Positions 56,592 to 64,000 of a stretch of DNA of 64,000 nt are shown here, piece after piece. Source of the stretch: Alphaproteobacteria bacterium (GTDB lineage Bacteria > Pseudomonadota > Alphaproteobacteria > CALKHQ01). The notes beneath the pieces were generated by a model. That model had not been told where the DNA came from. It worked only from the letters and a program-made list of their open reading frames with translations, and did no database searches. The DNA lies in NCBI GenBank assembly GCA_041396705.1, contig JAWKYB010000012.1, positions 124,001-188,000 of the forward strand. Direction: 5' to 3'. The position numbers and the translations under genes were made by a program. Every line of letters starts with the position of its first letter. The first letter of the stretch is position 1.

Positions 56592-57593
56592 TCAAGGCCG
56601 TCGCCGTGCCGGCTTTCGGGCCGGCTGGCGCGGCAGGGCGATCAGGGCAAGCGCGGCGAGGCTGAGCGCGACCGCGAGCCAGAAGTGGGGCGGGTACCAC
56701 TCGTCGAGCAGCGCCATGCCCCAGGCGATGCCGGCCGGCAGCGCGATGAAGCTGCCGAAGGCGACGAACATCGAGCCCGACAGCCGCAGCAGCAATATGT
56801 AGAGATAGATCTCGACCCCCGTCACCCCGATGAAGGCGGCCAGCGGCGTGCGCACGGCCGGCCAGTCGGCGAACAGCGCCGACGGCGTGCCGACGACGAA
56901 CCAGGCGGGCAGCGCGATCAGCGCGGCGGCGGCGAGCTGGCCGGTGACGACCTGCAGCGTGTTCAGCCGCCGCGGCCAGAACCGCGCGACATAGATGCCG
57001 TCGAAGGCATAGGCGGCCGGGATCGCGACCGCGAAGGGCAGGGCGTGCAGCCAGCCTGATTCCGGCCGTCCGAACTCGCGTAGCAGCAGCACGGCGACGC
57101 CGACGGTGCCCAGAGCCACGCCGAACAGCCGGTCGCGGCCGACGCGTTCCCAGCGCAGCGCCAGCAGGATGGCGACGGTCGCCACCGGGGTCAGCGATTC
57201 GAAGAAGGCGACGACGCCGGCCGGCATCGCGGACGCCGCCGCGGCGGCCCCGCCCAGCGGCACGACGAAGCCGAACAGCGCGGCCAGCACGAAATAGGCG
57301 GCCTCGGACCGGGTCGGGCGGAACAGCCCGCCACGGGCGGCCAGCACCGCGGCGAAGGCGGCCGCGCACAGCGTCAGGGCGGGCGCCAGCGCGCCGGTCT
57401 CGTCGACGCCGGCCGTGGCCAGCATGCGCAGCAGCACGATCTGCAGGCCCCACAACAGGCCGAGCCCGAACAGAACGGCGGTGCACAGCGCCTGGCCGGG
57501 CGCGGCGCGGCCGGCGCGGGCGTTACCGGCAGCGGAGGCATAGGACGTCGCGACGGTGCGCGAGGCCGCTGAGCGACTGGGGGGCGTGCTCAT
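56592..57593 (-). CDS. EamA/DMT-family permease
   Basis: A 333-residue inner-membrane protein with about ten hydrophobic segments in two EamA repeats (first about 40-155, VLFGLGLLWGLQIVLLRML; second about 180-320, ending FWLAVALSLAALALIALP). The motif PAGVVAFFESLTPVATVAILLAL is typical of repeat one. These are drug/metabolite exporters; the substrate is unknown. The N-terminal 35 residues are hydrophilic and may be untranslated if a later start is used. Confidence 0.87.
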   Translation of the reverse strand: MSTPPSRSAASRTVATSYASAAGNARAGRAAPGQALCTAVLFGLGLLWGLQIVLLRMLATAGVDETGALAPALTLCAAAFAAVLAARGGLFRPTRSEAAYFVLAALFGFVVPLGGAAAAASAMPAGVVAFFESLTPVATVAILLALRWERVGRDRLFGVALGTVGVAVLLLREFGRPESGWLHALPFAVAIPAAYAFDGIYVARFWPRRLNTLQVVTGQLAAAALIALPAWFVVGTPSALFADWPAVRTPLAAFIGVTGVEIYLYILLLRLSGSMFVAFGSFIALPAGIAWGMALLDEWYPPHFWLAVALSLAALALIALPRQPARKPARRRP

Positions 57594-57665
57594 GCGATCA
57601 CCCTGGCCGGCAAATCCGGCTGTCTGGCGGCGGGAATATGGTTAATCGGCACGATGCCGCGGCAA

Positions 57666-57862
57666 CGCGCGGGCGGCGGTGACGAAAGTCACGCGGCCGG
57701 CGAGCGTGGGCTCCCTGCCGGCGCGAAACGCGCACGCAGGGCTGTCGGCCGCGTCGCTGGACGCAGCGATGCGCGCTCCGGGGAGGCGCGCGCGGTTGCC
57801 AGAAGCAAAAAGGCGGCGGCCCGGAATGCGCTGTCGCACACTCCGGGCCGCGCGCCCGATCG
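57666..57862. repeat. 197-bp duplicated element, copy 1, downstream of secreted paralog A
   Basis: It matches 61207-61402 in the same orientation; by eye about 14 differences over 197 positions, with 67 identical bases (57744-57810). It contains the hairpin GTGACGAAAGTCAC (57679-57692), with a GNRA-type loop on the plus strand, and the terminator of paralog A. A plus-strand reading frame beginning MTKVTR is open in both copies but is not clearly a gene. The remaining intergenic sequence (57594-57665) shows nothing notable. Confidence 0.9.
57806..57849 (-). terminator. Rho-independent terminator of secreted paralog A
   Basis: GGCCCGGA (57818-57825) pairs with TCCGGGCC (57842-57849), with an inner TGCG/CGCA pair. 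On the minus strand a run of five T follows after six bases. It lies 77 bp after the stop of paralog A, within the duplicated element. Confidence 0.8.
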
Positions 57863-57925
57863 GGGTTGCCGATCTCGTCAGCGGGTCAGGGCGTCATGTC
57901 CGCGCCTGCCTGGGTGCGCGCCGCT

Positions 57926-58939
57926 CTACAATTGAAGTTCGCCGCTGTTGTAGACCCAGGTCTGCTGGCCGGCGCAACCGCCCGACGAGGCCGCGACGTG
58001 AAGCCAGTTCGGATCGGATGCGGACTTCTCGATCAGGCGCACCTGGTCGCCGGGCGAGAGGTAGCACTGGTCCGCGCCCCCCTCCTGCGGGTAGCCGGTC
58101 ACATCGGCGAGCACCACGACCGTGCCGGCGGTGGGTGCAGGCGCGGGCGGCGGCGGCGTCGTTGTCTGCTGGACCAGCACCTGCTGAACGCAGATCTGGA
58201 ACGGTTGCTCGCATGCGGCCTGGATCACGCCTGCCGAAGAGACGCTCGCTCCATATGCTTGCATGATGAGAGCCCGGCATTGGCTTTCGGCTGCCATGCA
58301 ATCGTTTTGCGTGTGCATTGCGGCCATGTCCCAGGGGAAGATCGGCGCCGAAGAGGTTGGCGCCGGCGACGGCGCACCACCGCAGACCAGCCCGATCCGA
58401 TCGACATACTCGCCGGAGCCGCCGAAAATGCCGGACGCGGTCTCGGTCGCGGCGTCGCACCCGGCCCAGTCGGTCGCGACGACGGTGCCGGCAACCTGGT
58501 CGGGCCTGACCTCGTAGGTGTAGTCGCTGCCGAGGTCCCGGCACTGGATCGAGATGTGCTTGACGATCGTCAGCTCGCTCCAGGGCCCGTACGATGAGCT
58601 CAGCGCTTGCACCACATCGCCGGGCTGGCAGGCGACCTTCTGGTATCCGCCGCCGCCGCCGCCCCAGTACTGGGTGGGCTCGTATGCCCCGCCGGCCCAC
58701 TCGGTCCGCTCCGCATTCAGCGGCGTGCAGATCGCCACCACGGCATCGAGCGCCGTGCCGCTGCGCAGGTTGACCCCGATCAGCACATCGTTCGGCCGGC
58801 ACTCCGAGCGGAAGTTGCCGCCGCCGCCGCCGCCGAACGGCCCAACGTCGCGTGCGTGGACGTGTGTCGCGAAGAGCGTGGTCGCCGAGAACGCGCCCGC
58901 GATCGCGCAGGCCAGAAACGCAGATCGGTTCCGCATCAT
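57926..58939 (-). CDS. Secreted two-domain protein, paralog A
   Basis: A 337-residue exported protein. The signal peptide ends near VHARD (residue 30). An N-terminal domain of about 160 residues starts GPFGGGGGGNFRSECRPND and resembles jacalin/VMO-like proteins in its Gly-rich strand and LIGVNLRSGTALDAVVAIC segment; paired Cys are spread through it. An insert (about 190-250) absent from paralog B carries three or more Cys. A C-terminal SH3-like domain (about 272-337) has DQCYLSPGDQVRLIEKSASD and WLHVAASSGGCAGQQTWVYN. Function unknown. Divergent from the BTAD regulator. Confidence 0.85.
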   Translation of the reverse strand: MMRNRSAFLACAIAGAFSATTLFATHVHARDVGPFGGGGGGNFRSECRPNDVLIGVNLRSGTALDAVVAICTPLNAERTEWAGGAYEPTQYWGGGGGGYQKVACQPGDVVQALSSSYGPWSELTIVKHISIQCRDLGSDYTYEVRPDQVAGTVVATDWAGCDAATETASGIFGGSGEYVDRIGLVCGGAPSPAPTSSAPIFPWDMAAMHTQNDCMAAESQCRALIMQAYGASVSSAGVIQAACEQPFQICVQQVLVQQTTTPPPPAPAPTAGTVVVLADVTGYPQEGGADQCYLSPGDQVRLIEKSASDPNWLHVAASSGGCAGQQTWVYNSGELQL

Positions 58940-59043
58940 TTCCCTTCTCCTCTATGCCCCTGCGACCGGCCCGTGCCGGCGCAGAACACCTGTCCCGTCC
59001 ACGCTGGAAAATGGTTCATGGGCGTTCACGAATGCGGGAAAGC

Positions 59044-59063
59044 AGCGTCAAACCAGCGTGAAA
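59044..59063. promoter_or_regulatory. Direct repeats with 11-bp period before the BTAD regulator gene
   Basis: AGCGTCAAA (59044-59052) and AGCGTGAAA (59055-59063) repeat with an 11-base period, 17 bases before a -10-like TATACG (59081-59086). SARP-type activators with BTAD domains bind direct repeats spaced one helical turn at the -35 region. The site lies between the regulator gene and secreted paralog A, so it could serve either. Confidence 0.45.
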
Positions 59064-59153
59064 GCCCAGGAAAAGTGCGCTATACGGTGCAAAGAGAGCG
59101 AATGGCGTGATCGCTCGATTTCACGCGGCGTTTTGGGGGGAGCGTCTACTCGA

Positions 59154-61118
59154 TTGCGCGAACTCGCGCTCAGCCTTTTGGGCGAATTCGAGATCCGAGA
59201 CGGCGCGGGGCAGATCATCCCGTTGGTCGGCCGGAAGAATCGTGCACTCCTGGCTATCCTTGCCCTCGCGCCGGGCGCATCCGTTTCGCGCGCTCGCGCT
59301 GCCCGGCTGCTGTGGAGCGATCGCGCCGACGAGCAGGCGCGCAGCAGCCTGCGCCAGGCCCTGACGACCTTGCGCAAGGAACTCAAAGCGGCGGGCGCCG
59401 CGACGATCTTCGCCGACGATGCCCGCGTCGGTCTCGATCCGGAACGGATCGACGTCGACGCGCTGGCATTCCGGCGGCTCGCGGTGTCATCGGCACCCGA
59501 TGACCTGCGCGCCGCAGCGGCGCTCTACCGGGGCGTGCTGCTTTCCGACATCGAGATCGGCGATGTCGCCTTCGAGGAGTGGCTGCAGTTGGAGCGCAGC
59601 CGCTTTTCCGACATGGCGGTCGAAGCGCTGGAGAAACTGTGGGCGCAGGAACGCGGCGCAGTGCGGCTCGATATCGCCAAGCGTCTGGTGGCTCTCGACC
59701 CGCTGCGCGAGAGCGCGCATTGCAAGCTGATCCAGACATACGCCGAGGCGGGCGAGCGTGCGCTCGCGCTGCTGCAGTTCGAGATCTGTCGTGCGACGCT
59801 GAAGACGGAGTTCGGTATCGAGCCGAACCAGGAAACGACTGCCCTGCGCGACGGCCTGATCGAGGGCTCAAGGGCTTTTCTGGCTGCGAACGGCGACGGA
59901 AGTGCCCACAGCGAACAGGCGCGGACAAGGCCATCGGTGGCCGTGCTGCCGTTCGACGTCATGGGCGAGGACCCATCGCTCAGCGCGTTCGCCGACGGCC
60001 TGACGGAAGATGTGATTGCCAGCCTTGCGCGCATCAGGGCTCTCCGGATCGTCGCGCGCAATACCGTCTTCACATACAAGGGCCGTCCGGTCGATATCCG
60101 CAACCTCGGACCTGATCTCGGTGCGGACTACGTCGTGGAGGGCAGCGTCCGCCGCTTCTCAGGGGGCATGCGCGTCTCAACGCAGTTGATCGAGGTCGCG
60201 AGCGGCCTGCACATCTGGGCGAGCCGCGTCGACCACATCGGTGCCGAAACGGTCGCGCTTCAGGACGAGATCTGCAGCGGGGTCGTGGCGTCGGTGCAGA
60301 CGCAGATCATCCTGCACGAGGGCAGGATCGCGGACATCGCGGCGCAGGAGACCGCGACGAGCCTGCTTGCCCGGTCCTGGCAGCAATTCCTGAGCCTGAC
60401 GCAACCGTCGCTGGCGAAGAGCCGCGCATTGGCGGAACGCGCGCTGGCGCTGGAGCCGGAGAGCGGCACGGCGCATCGCATGCTGGCGGTCTGCCTTTAC
60501 CATCAGGTCTACATGGGCTTCCTGCCCTGGACCCGTGAGGCGCTGGACGATCTCTACACGCATGCCTCGCAGTCGATCCGGGCAGAGGATGCGGACGAAT
60601 ACTGCTACTGGGCGATGCAGTGCGCGTATCTGCTGAGGAAGGAGCATGCCCAAGGTCTCAGATCGTTGCAGCGGGCGCTCGAGATCAACCCGAGCTGTTC
60701 GATCGCACACGGCTCGTTCGGTACGGTCCACGCCTGGCTCGGACAGCCCGACGAGGCGATCAGGTCCAACGAGCTTGCGCTCCGCATGAACCCGGACGAT
60801 CCGACCAGTTTCTTCCGTCACCTGGGTCTGTCGCTCGCGCACTATCTCGCGTCCCGGTACGACCAGGCCCTTCTGCATGTCAGTCGCGTCGTGGAGCTTC
60901 GACCGCAATGGTGGCTCGCGCTGATTCTGCACGCTGCGAGCCTTGCCCAACTCGGTCGCATCGAGGATGCGTGCCGGCCGTTGGCCGAACTGGCGCGCGT
61001 CAGGCCCGGAACCGCGTGCGACACTCTGTGGATCCTGCCCTTCGCCAACGCCCGTGACCTGGAGCATTTGCTCGCCGGGCTTCGCAAGGCCGGCATGCCC
61101 GAGAGCCGGCAATCCTGA
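59154..61118 (+). CDS. BTAD-type transcriptional regulator with TolB-like and TPR domains
   Basis: About 654 residues. A winged-helix, SARP/OmpR-like DNA-binding domain (about 1-90: LSLLGEFEIRDGAGQI, RARAARLLWSDRADEQARSS), a bacterial transcriptional activation domain (about 95-245: LYRGVLLSDI, LRESAHCKLIQTYAEAGERALALLQFE), a TolB-like N-domain (about 258-365: SVAVLPFDVMGEDPSLSAFADGLTEDVIASLA, YVVEGSVRR), and TPR repeats to the end. No membrane segment. The start is uncertain: the frame is open far upstream over the divergent gene; TTG at 59154, after GGGGGGAG, puts the domain at the usual place. A G6 run at 59135-59140 could hide an indel. Confidence 0.85.
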   Translation: MRELALSLLGEFEIRDGAGQIIPLVGRKNRALLAILALAPGASVSRARAARLLWSDRADEQARSSLRQALTTLRKELKAAGAATIFADDARVGLDPERIDVDALAFRRLAVSSAPDDLRAAAALYRGVLLSDIEIGDVAFEEWLQLERSRFSDMAVEALEKLWAQERGAVRLDIAKRLVALDPLRESAHCKLIQTYAEAGERALALLQFEICRATLKTEFGIEPNQETTALRDGLIEGSRAFLAANGDGSAHSEQARTRPSVAVLPFDVMGEDPSLSAFADGLTEDVIASLARIRALRIVARNTVFTYKGRPVDIRNLGPDLGADYVVEGSVRRFSGGMRVSTQLIEVASGLHIWASRVDHIGAETVALQDEICSGVVASVQTQIILHEGRIADIAAQETATSLLARSWQQFLSLTQPSLAKSRALAERALALEPESGTAHRMLAVCLYHQVYMGFLPWTREALDDLYTHASQSIRAEDADEYCYWAMQCAYLLRKEHAQGLRSLQRALEINPSCSIAHGSFGTVHAWLGQPDEAIRSNELALRMNPDDPTSFFRHLGLSLAHYLASRYDQALLHVSRVVELRPQWWLALILHAASLAQLGRIEDACRPLAELARVRPGTACDTLWILPFANARDLEHLLAGLRKAGMPESRQS

Positions 61119-61206
61119 TCGCTGCTCATCGATCTCGGCAGTAGCGCGGAAGGGCCGCCCGCGCACCCTGTGAGCGCTGTCTGTGACAGCAGGCCATCAT
61201 AAGCTG

Positions 61207-61402
61207 CGCGCGGGCGGCGGTGACGAAAGTCACGCGGCTGGCGAGCGTGGGCTCCCCGCAGGCGCGAAGCGCGCCCGGAGGGCCGTCGGCCGCGTCGCTG
61301 GACGCAGCGATGCGCGCTCCGGGGAGGCGCGCGCGGTTGCCAGAAGCAAAAGGCGGTGGCCCGGAATGCGCCGTCGCGCACTCCGGGCCGCACGCGCGAT
61401 CG
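61207..61402. repeat. 197-bp duplicated element, copy 2, downstream of secreted paralog B
   Basis: Same orientation as 57666-57862 and nearly identical, including the GTGACGAAAGTCAC hairpin (61220-61233) and the terminator hairpin. It fills most of the 349-bp gap between the regulator and paralog B. The rest of that gap (61119-61206 and 61403-61467) shows no gene. Confidence 0.9.
61347..61389 (-). terminator. Rho-independent terminator of secreted paralog B
   Basis: GGCCCGGA (61358-61365) pairs with TCCGGGCC (61382-61389), followed on the minus strand by TTTT within seven bases. It lies 79 bp after the stop of paralog B, the same distance as in copy 1. It may also stop the convergent regulator transcript. 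Confidence 0.75.
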
Positions 61403-61467
61403 CATGTGGACCGGTCGATTCGGCGAGTCAGGGCTTCGTGTCCATGCCCGCCGGGCTGCGGGCCGCT

Positions 61468-62337
61468 CTAGTAGCGCACCTCGCCGCCGTTGTAGATCCA
61501 GGTCTCCTGGCCGGCGCAACCGCCCGTCGCGACCGCGACGTGCAGCCAGTTCGGGTCGCTCGCCAGCTTTTCGATCAGGCGTCCGGTGTCGCCGGGATTG
61601 AGGTAGCACTGGTCGCCACCGCCGCCGCCCGCCTGGAAGTAGCCGGTCACCGGGCTGAGCACGACGAGCTGTCCGGGCGCCGGCGCGGGTGCGGGCGCCG
61701 GGGCGGGTGCGGGCGCCGGGGCAGGTGCCGGGGCAGGAGCCGTTTGCGTCGGTGCCGGCACGCTGGCGCAGATCAGGCCGATCCGATCGATCATCGTGCC
61801 AGCGCCGCCGAAAATGCCGGAGCCGACCTCGGTCGCGTTGTCGCAGCCGACCCATTCGTCCGCATGGACTGTGCCGGCCGCCGGGTTTGCCAGTACCTCG
61901 TAGGTGTGCCCGTCGACGAGATCGCGGCATTCGATCCCGATGAACTTGACGACGGTGAGGTCGCCCCAGGGCCCGGACAAGATCCGCAACGCGCGCACCA
62001 CGTCACCGTCCTGGCAGGCGATCTTCTGCCATTCTCCGCCGGGGCCGCCCCAATACTGGGTGGGCTCGTAGGCCTGCATGGCCCACGCGGTTCTTTCGGG
62101 GTTGAGCGGTATGCAGAGCGCGACGACGGCATCGAGTGCCGTGCCGTTCCTCAGGTTGATTCCGATCAGGGCATCGTTCGGCCGGCATTCCGAGCGGAAG
62201 TTGCCGCCGCCGCCGCCGCCATGCGGTCCGGCATCGCGCGCAAGGACATTTGGTGCGGAGAGTGCGGCGACCGAGAACGCGCCCACGAGCGCGCAGGCCA
62301 GTAACAGTGACCGGTTCGTTGTCAATCTCTTCTCCAT
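61468..62337 (-). CDS. Secreted two-domain protein, paralog B
   Basis: A 289-residue exported protein. The signal peptide ends near VLARD; the N-terminal domain GPHGGGGGGNFRSECRPND, then LIGINLRNGTALDAVVALC, is plainly homologous to paralog A, as is the SH3-like C-terminal domain (DQCYLNPGDTGRLIEKLASD, ATGGCAGQETWIYNGG). The Cys-rich insert of paralog A is missing; instead an (AP)n linker of about 26 residues joins the domains. The start at 62337 (MEKRLTTNRS) gives a normal signal peptide. The pair arose by duplication together with the 3' element. Confidence 0.85.
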   Translation of the reverse strand: MEKRLTTNRSLLLACALVGAFSVAALSAPNVLARDAGPHGGGGGGNFRSECRPNDALIGINLRNGTALDAVVALCIPLNPERTAWAMQAYEPTQYWGGPGGEWQKIACQDGDVVRALRILSGPWGDLTVVKFIGIECRDLVDGHTYEVLANPAAGTVHADEWVGCDNATEVGSGIFGGAGTMIDRIGLICASVPAPTQTAPAPAPAPAPAPAPAPAPAPAPGQLVVLSPVTGYFQAGGGGGDQCYLNPGDTGRLIEKLASDPNWLHVAVATGGCAGQETWIYNGGEVRY

Positions 62338-62522
62338 GTTGTACCTGCGGCCTTGCCGCTGCGGTTGAGAATCCGGGGTGGCTTCTGGAAAGATCCGCAA
62401 TGTCGAACAACGCAATCCGGCGTTGTGGCGAGGTATGAAGTCGACGCCGCCGTTCGTTTCACTGAATATTGGCGACGAGCACCGGGCGCACTGACAAATG
62501 CATCGCCAGGTGGCGCGCAGGT

Positions 62523-62894
62523 CTACTTCAGTTCCACCATGATGATGTGCGTGTCCGTTGACCCGACATTCTCACCCGCGTGGGTCTGCGCCTCGGAGAA
62601 CATGACCTGGCCGGGGGTGAAGGCGCGATGCATTTCCCGGCCGTCCGGCAACGTCAGCCGGCGTTCGAACGCACTCAGGGCGTAGACCAGGAAGGCCGGA
62701 TGGTCGTGCATCCTGGTCCGGTCGCCCGGCTGGTCGCGATACTCCAGCACGCGGACGCGATCGTTCTCGAAGACGACCTTATAGAGGTCCGGATCGGTTA
62801 CTGCCGCATCCTGCGCGTGAACCGCCGACAGCGTCAGCATCGCGGCTGCGAGCGCGAGCTGCGCTCTCATTGCCGTCTTCCGCAAGATCCTCAT
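62523..62894 (-). CDS. Secreted small cupin-like protein
   Basis: A 123-residue protein with a signal peptide (ending SAVHA near residue 27) and a cupin fold: FENDRVRVLEYRDQPGDRTRMHDHPAFLVY with the HxH metal motif, then MHRAFTPGQVMFSEAQTHAGENVGSTD with the third His. AGGGAA lies before the ATG at 62894; an internal ATG at 62870 is also possible. Such proteins are common near LysR genes; function unknown. Divergent from the LysR gene. Confidence 0.82.
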   Translation of the reverse strand: MRILRKTAMRAQLALAAAMLTLSAVHAQDAAVTDPDLYKVVFENDRVRVLEYRDQPGDRTRMHDHPAFLVYALSAFERRLTLPDGREMHRAFTPGQVMFSEAQTHAGENVGSTDTHIIMVELK

Positions 62895-63154
62895 TGCGCA
62901 CGTTCCCTGCAGTCGGGAAGCGGGAGCCGGTGCCGCGCGTGCCGCACGTCATGCCGTCTGCCGACTTCCTCATGTTTTCGCGAGTATCGGCGACGAACGT
63001 TGCGGCGTCCGGTGATGCCCTGTGCCGCTTCGCCAATCGTCCGGGACAAGGTGGCCCGAGGCGCGCAGTTGGGACAGTCGGCAAGATTGCAGAAGGGCCC
63101 CGCAGGATTGCATAGTCCCGAGGTCATGCGTGCTTGGGGGACGGGCGGTTCGTC
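62895..63154. other. 260-bp divergent intergenic region, cupin / LysR
   Basis: This must contain both promoters and, if the usual LysR logic applies, the regulator's binding sites. I see no strong -35/-10 pair and no long palindrome. Confidence 0.5.
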
Positions 63155-64000
63155 GTGTTCAATTGGAACGATCTGAAGTATCTGCTGGCGGTTGCCCGCA
63201 ACGGCAGTACGCTTGCCGCGGCCCGGGCGCTGAGGGTGAACCAGTCGACCGTGCAGCGGCGCCTGCTCGACCTGGAGGCCAGCCTGAAGCTGCGCCTGGT
63301 CGACCGGTTGCCGAGCGGCTATTGCCTGACGCCGGCTGGCCAGTCCGTGCTGGCCTCAGCCGAGGCGGTCGCGACCGCGATCGAGACGTTCGAGCGGCGC
63401 TGCATCGACGCTGCGCATGAGGGCATCCTGCGCCTGACCTGCCCGGAGCCGATCGCCGACCGCCTGTCGCAATCGGGATTCCTCGAACGGTTCAGCGAAA
63501 AGCATCCGGATCTGCGCGTCGAGTTCGTGCTGGCCGATCGCTATGTCGACCTCGCCAAGGGCGAGGCCGACGTGGCGCTGCGCTCCGGCGATACCGACGA
63601 CGTCCTGGTCGGCCGCAAGATCGCGGACTCGCTGTGGGCGGTCTACGCCAGCACCGGCTATGTGCAGCAGCACGGCGCGCCCGCTTCGATCGACGAGCTT
63701 GACCGGCACGCCGTGGTGGCCTTCGACGCCAGCCTCGAGCGGCATCGGCTGTCGCTCTGGCTGCGCGAGGTCGCGCCGAATGCGCGCATCGTCGCGCGCA
63801 GCAACAGCGTGCTCGGCCTGGTTTCCGCCGCCAAATCGGGCGTCGGCATCGCGGCGCTGCCCCTGCCGCTTGGCGATGGCGAGCCGGACCTGGTCCAGAT
63901 CCTGCCGCCGGTCCACGAACTTACCCGCGTGTGGCGCCTGCTCTGCCACCCGGATGCCCGCCAGCTGCATCGGGTCGACGCGTTCTTCGCGTTCGTCGGC
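63155..64000 (+). CDS. LysR-family transcriptional regulator, 3' end outside window
   Basis: The first 282 codons of a LysR regulator, starting GTG (63155-63157) with MFNWNDLKYLLAVARNGSTL. The HTH spans about residues 2-60 (AARALRVNQSTVQRRLLDLE), then the effector domain (GILRLTCPEPIADRLSQ, LVGRKIADSLWAVYAS, SAAKSGVGIAALPLP). The C-terminus is cut by the window edge; only 10-20 residues are probably missing. The divergent cupin gene is a natural target. Confidence 0.9.
   Translation, partial: MFNWNDLKYLLAVARNGSTLAAARALRVNQSTVQRRLLDLEASLKLRLVDRLPSGYCLTPAGQSVLASAEAVATAIETFERRCIDAAHEGILRLTCPEPIADRLSQSGFLERFSEKHPDLRVEFVLADRYVDLAKGEADVALRSGDTDDVLVGRKIADSLWAVYASTGYVQQHGAPASIDELDRHAVVAFDASLERHRLSLWLREVAPNARIVARSNSVLGLVSAAKSGVGIAALPLPLGDGEPDLVQILPPVHELTRVWRLLCHPDARQLHRVDAFFAFVG

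Noticed and set aside
57679..58266. Plus-strand frame MTKVTR... within the duplicated element as a gene
   Set aside because: The frame is open in both copies but most base differences change the amino acid, lengths differ, and it continues antisense to paralog A in copy 1; not supported as a protein gene.
58554..59153. In-frame upstream extension of the BTAD regulator
   Set aside because: It runs over the divergent paralog A gene and its signal peptide region; the added residues show no domain.
61670..61745. GGCGCCGGGGC-type tandem repeat as a CRISPR or regulatory repeat
   Set aside because: It encodes the Ala-Pro linker of paralog B in frame; no spacers or array structure. No CRISPR array was seen anywhere in the window.

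Overview
The window is GC-rich (roughly 70 percent by eye) and reads as chromosomal core of an alphaproteobacterium. The order trpE-ppiD / tpiA-secG-pyrG-kdsA-eno-ftsB-pdhA-pdhB-pdhC-lpd-lipA-coq10 / cinA-ispDF / ntrB-ntrC-ntrY-ntrX-trkA-dat-HAD-hfq-hflX is the arrangement known from Rhodospirillales-like genomes. Two further hallmarks agree: a fused IspDF, and an E1-beta subunit carrying its own lipoyl domain.

Layout. 0-16 kb: central metabolism and envelope supply (triose-phosphate isomerase, CTP synthase, KDO-8-P synthase, enolase, the whole pyruvate dehydrogenase complex, lipoyl synthase, a COQ10-like protein). 16-31 kb: a HTH regulator with a palindromic operator, PncC/CinA, IspDF, the two nitrogen two-component systems NtrBC and NtrYX, TrkA, a D-amino-acid transaminase, Hfq and HflX. 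31-44 kb: a catabolic island with a branched-chain-amino-acid type ABC transporter (SBP, LivH, LivM, LivG, LivF), pirin, cupin, rhomboid protease, an aryl-CoA-ligase-like AMP-forming enzyme, an acyl-CoA dehydrogenase, an enoyl-CoA hydratase and an SDR. Most genes of this island are broken by small indels. 44-54.9 kb: DEAD-box helicase, ParE, thioesterase, the glnB-glnA pair behind a sigma-54/NtrC-type promoter, an aminotransferase, an alpha/beta-hydrolase-OsmC fusion and tRNA-His. 54.9-56.2 kb: a decayed IS481-type element immediately after the tRNA. 56.3-64 kb: accessory genes, namely a DUF3008 protein behind an EcfG-type promoter, an EamA permease, a large BTAD/TolB-like/TPR regulator flanked by two paralogous secreted proteins, a secreted cupin, and a LysR regulator cut by the window edge.

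Three points deserve attention. (1) At 57.7-62.3 kb, each of the two secreted paralogs is followed by a nearly identical element of about 197 bp (terminator plus a GAAA-loop hairpin), which looks better conserved than the genes; the regulator between them has SARP-like direct repeats with an 11-bp period in front of it. (2) Two small stress-type genes (DUF883 and DUF3008) have promoters of the GGAAC-N16/17-NGTT kind used by the alphaproteobacterial general stress sigma factor EcfG. (3) Frameshifts are frequent. Single ones fall in genes expected to be essential (pyrG, pdhB), and dense clusters lie at 31.1-34.9, 36.8-40.9 and 54.9-56.1 kb. Sequence error is the simplest explanation, so the broken genes are annotated with their inferred full extents.
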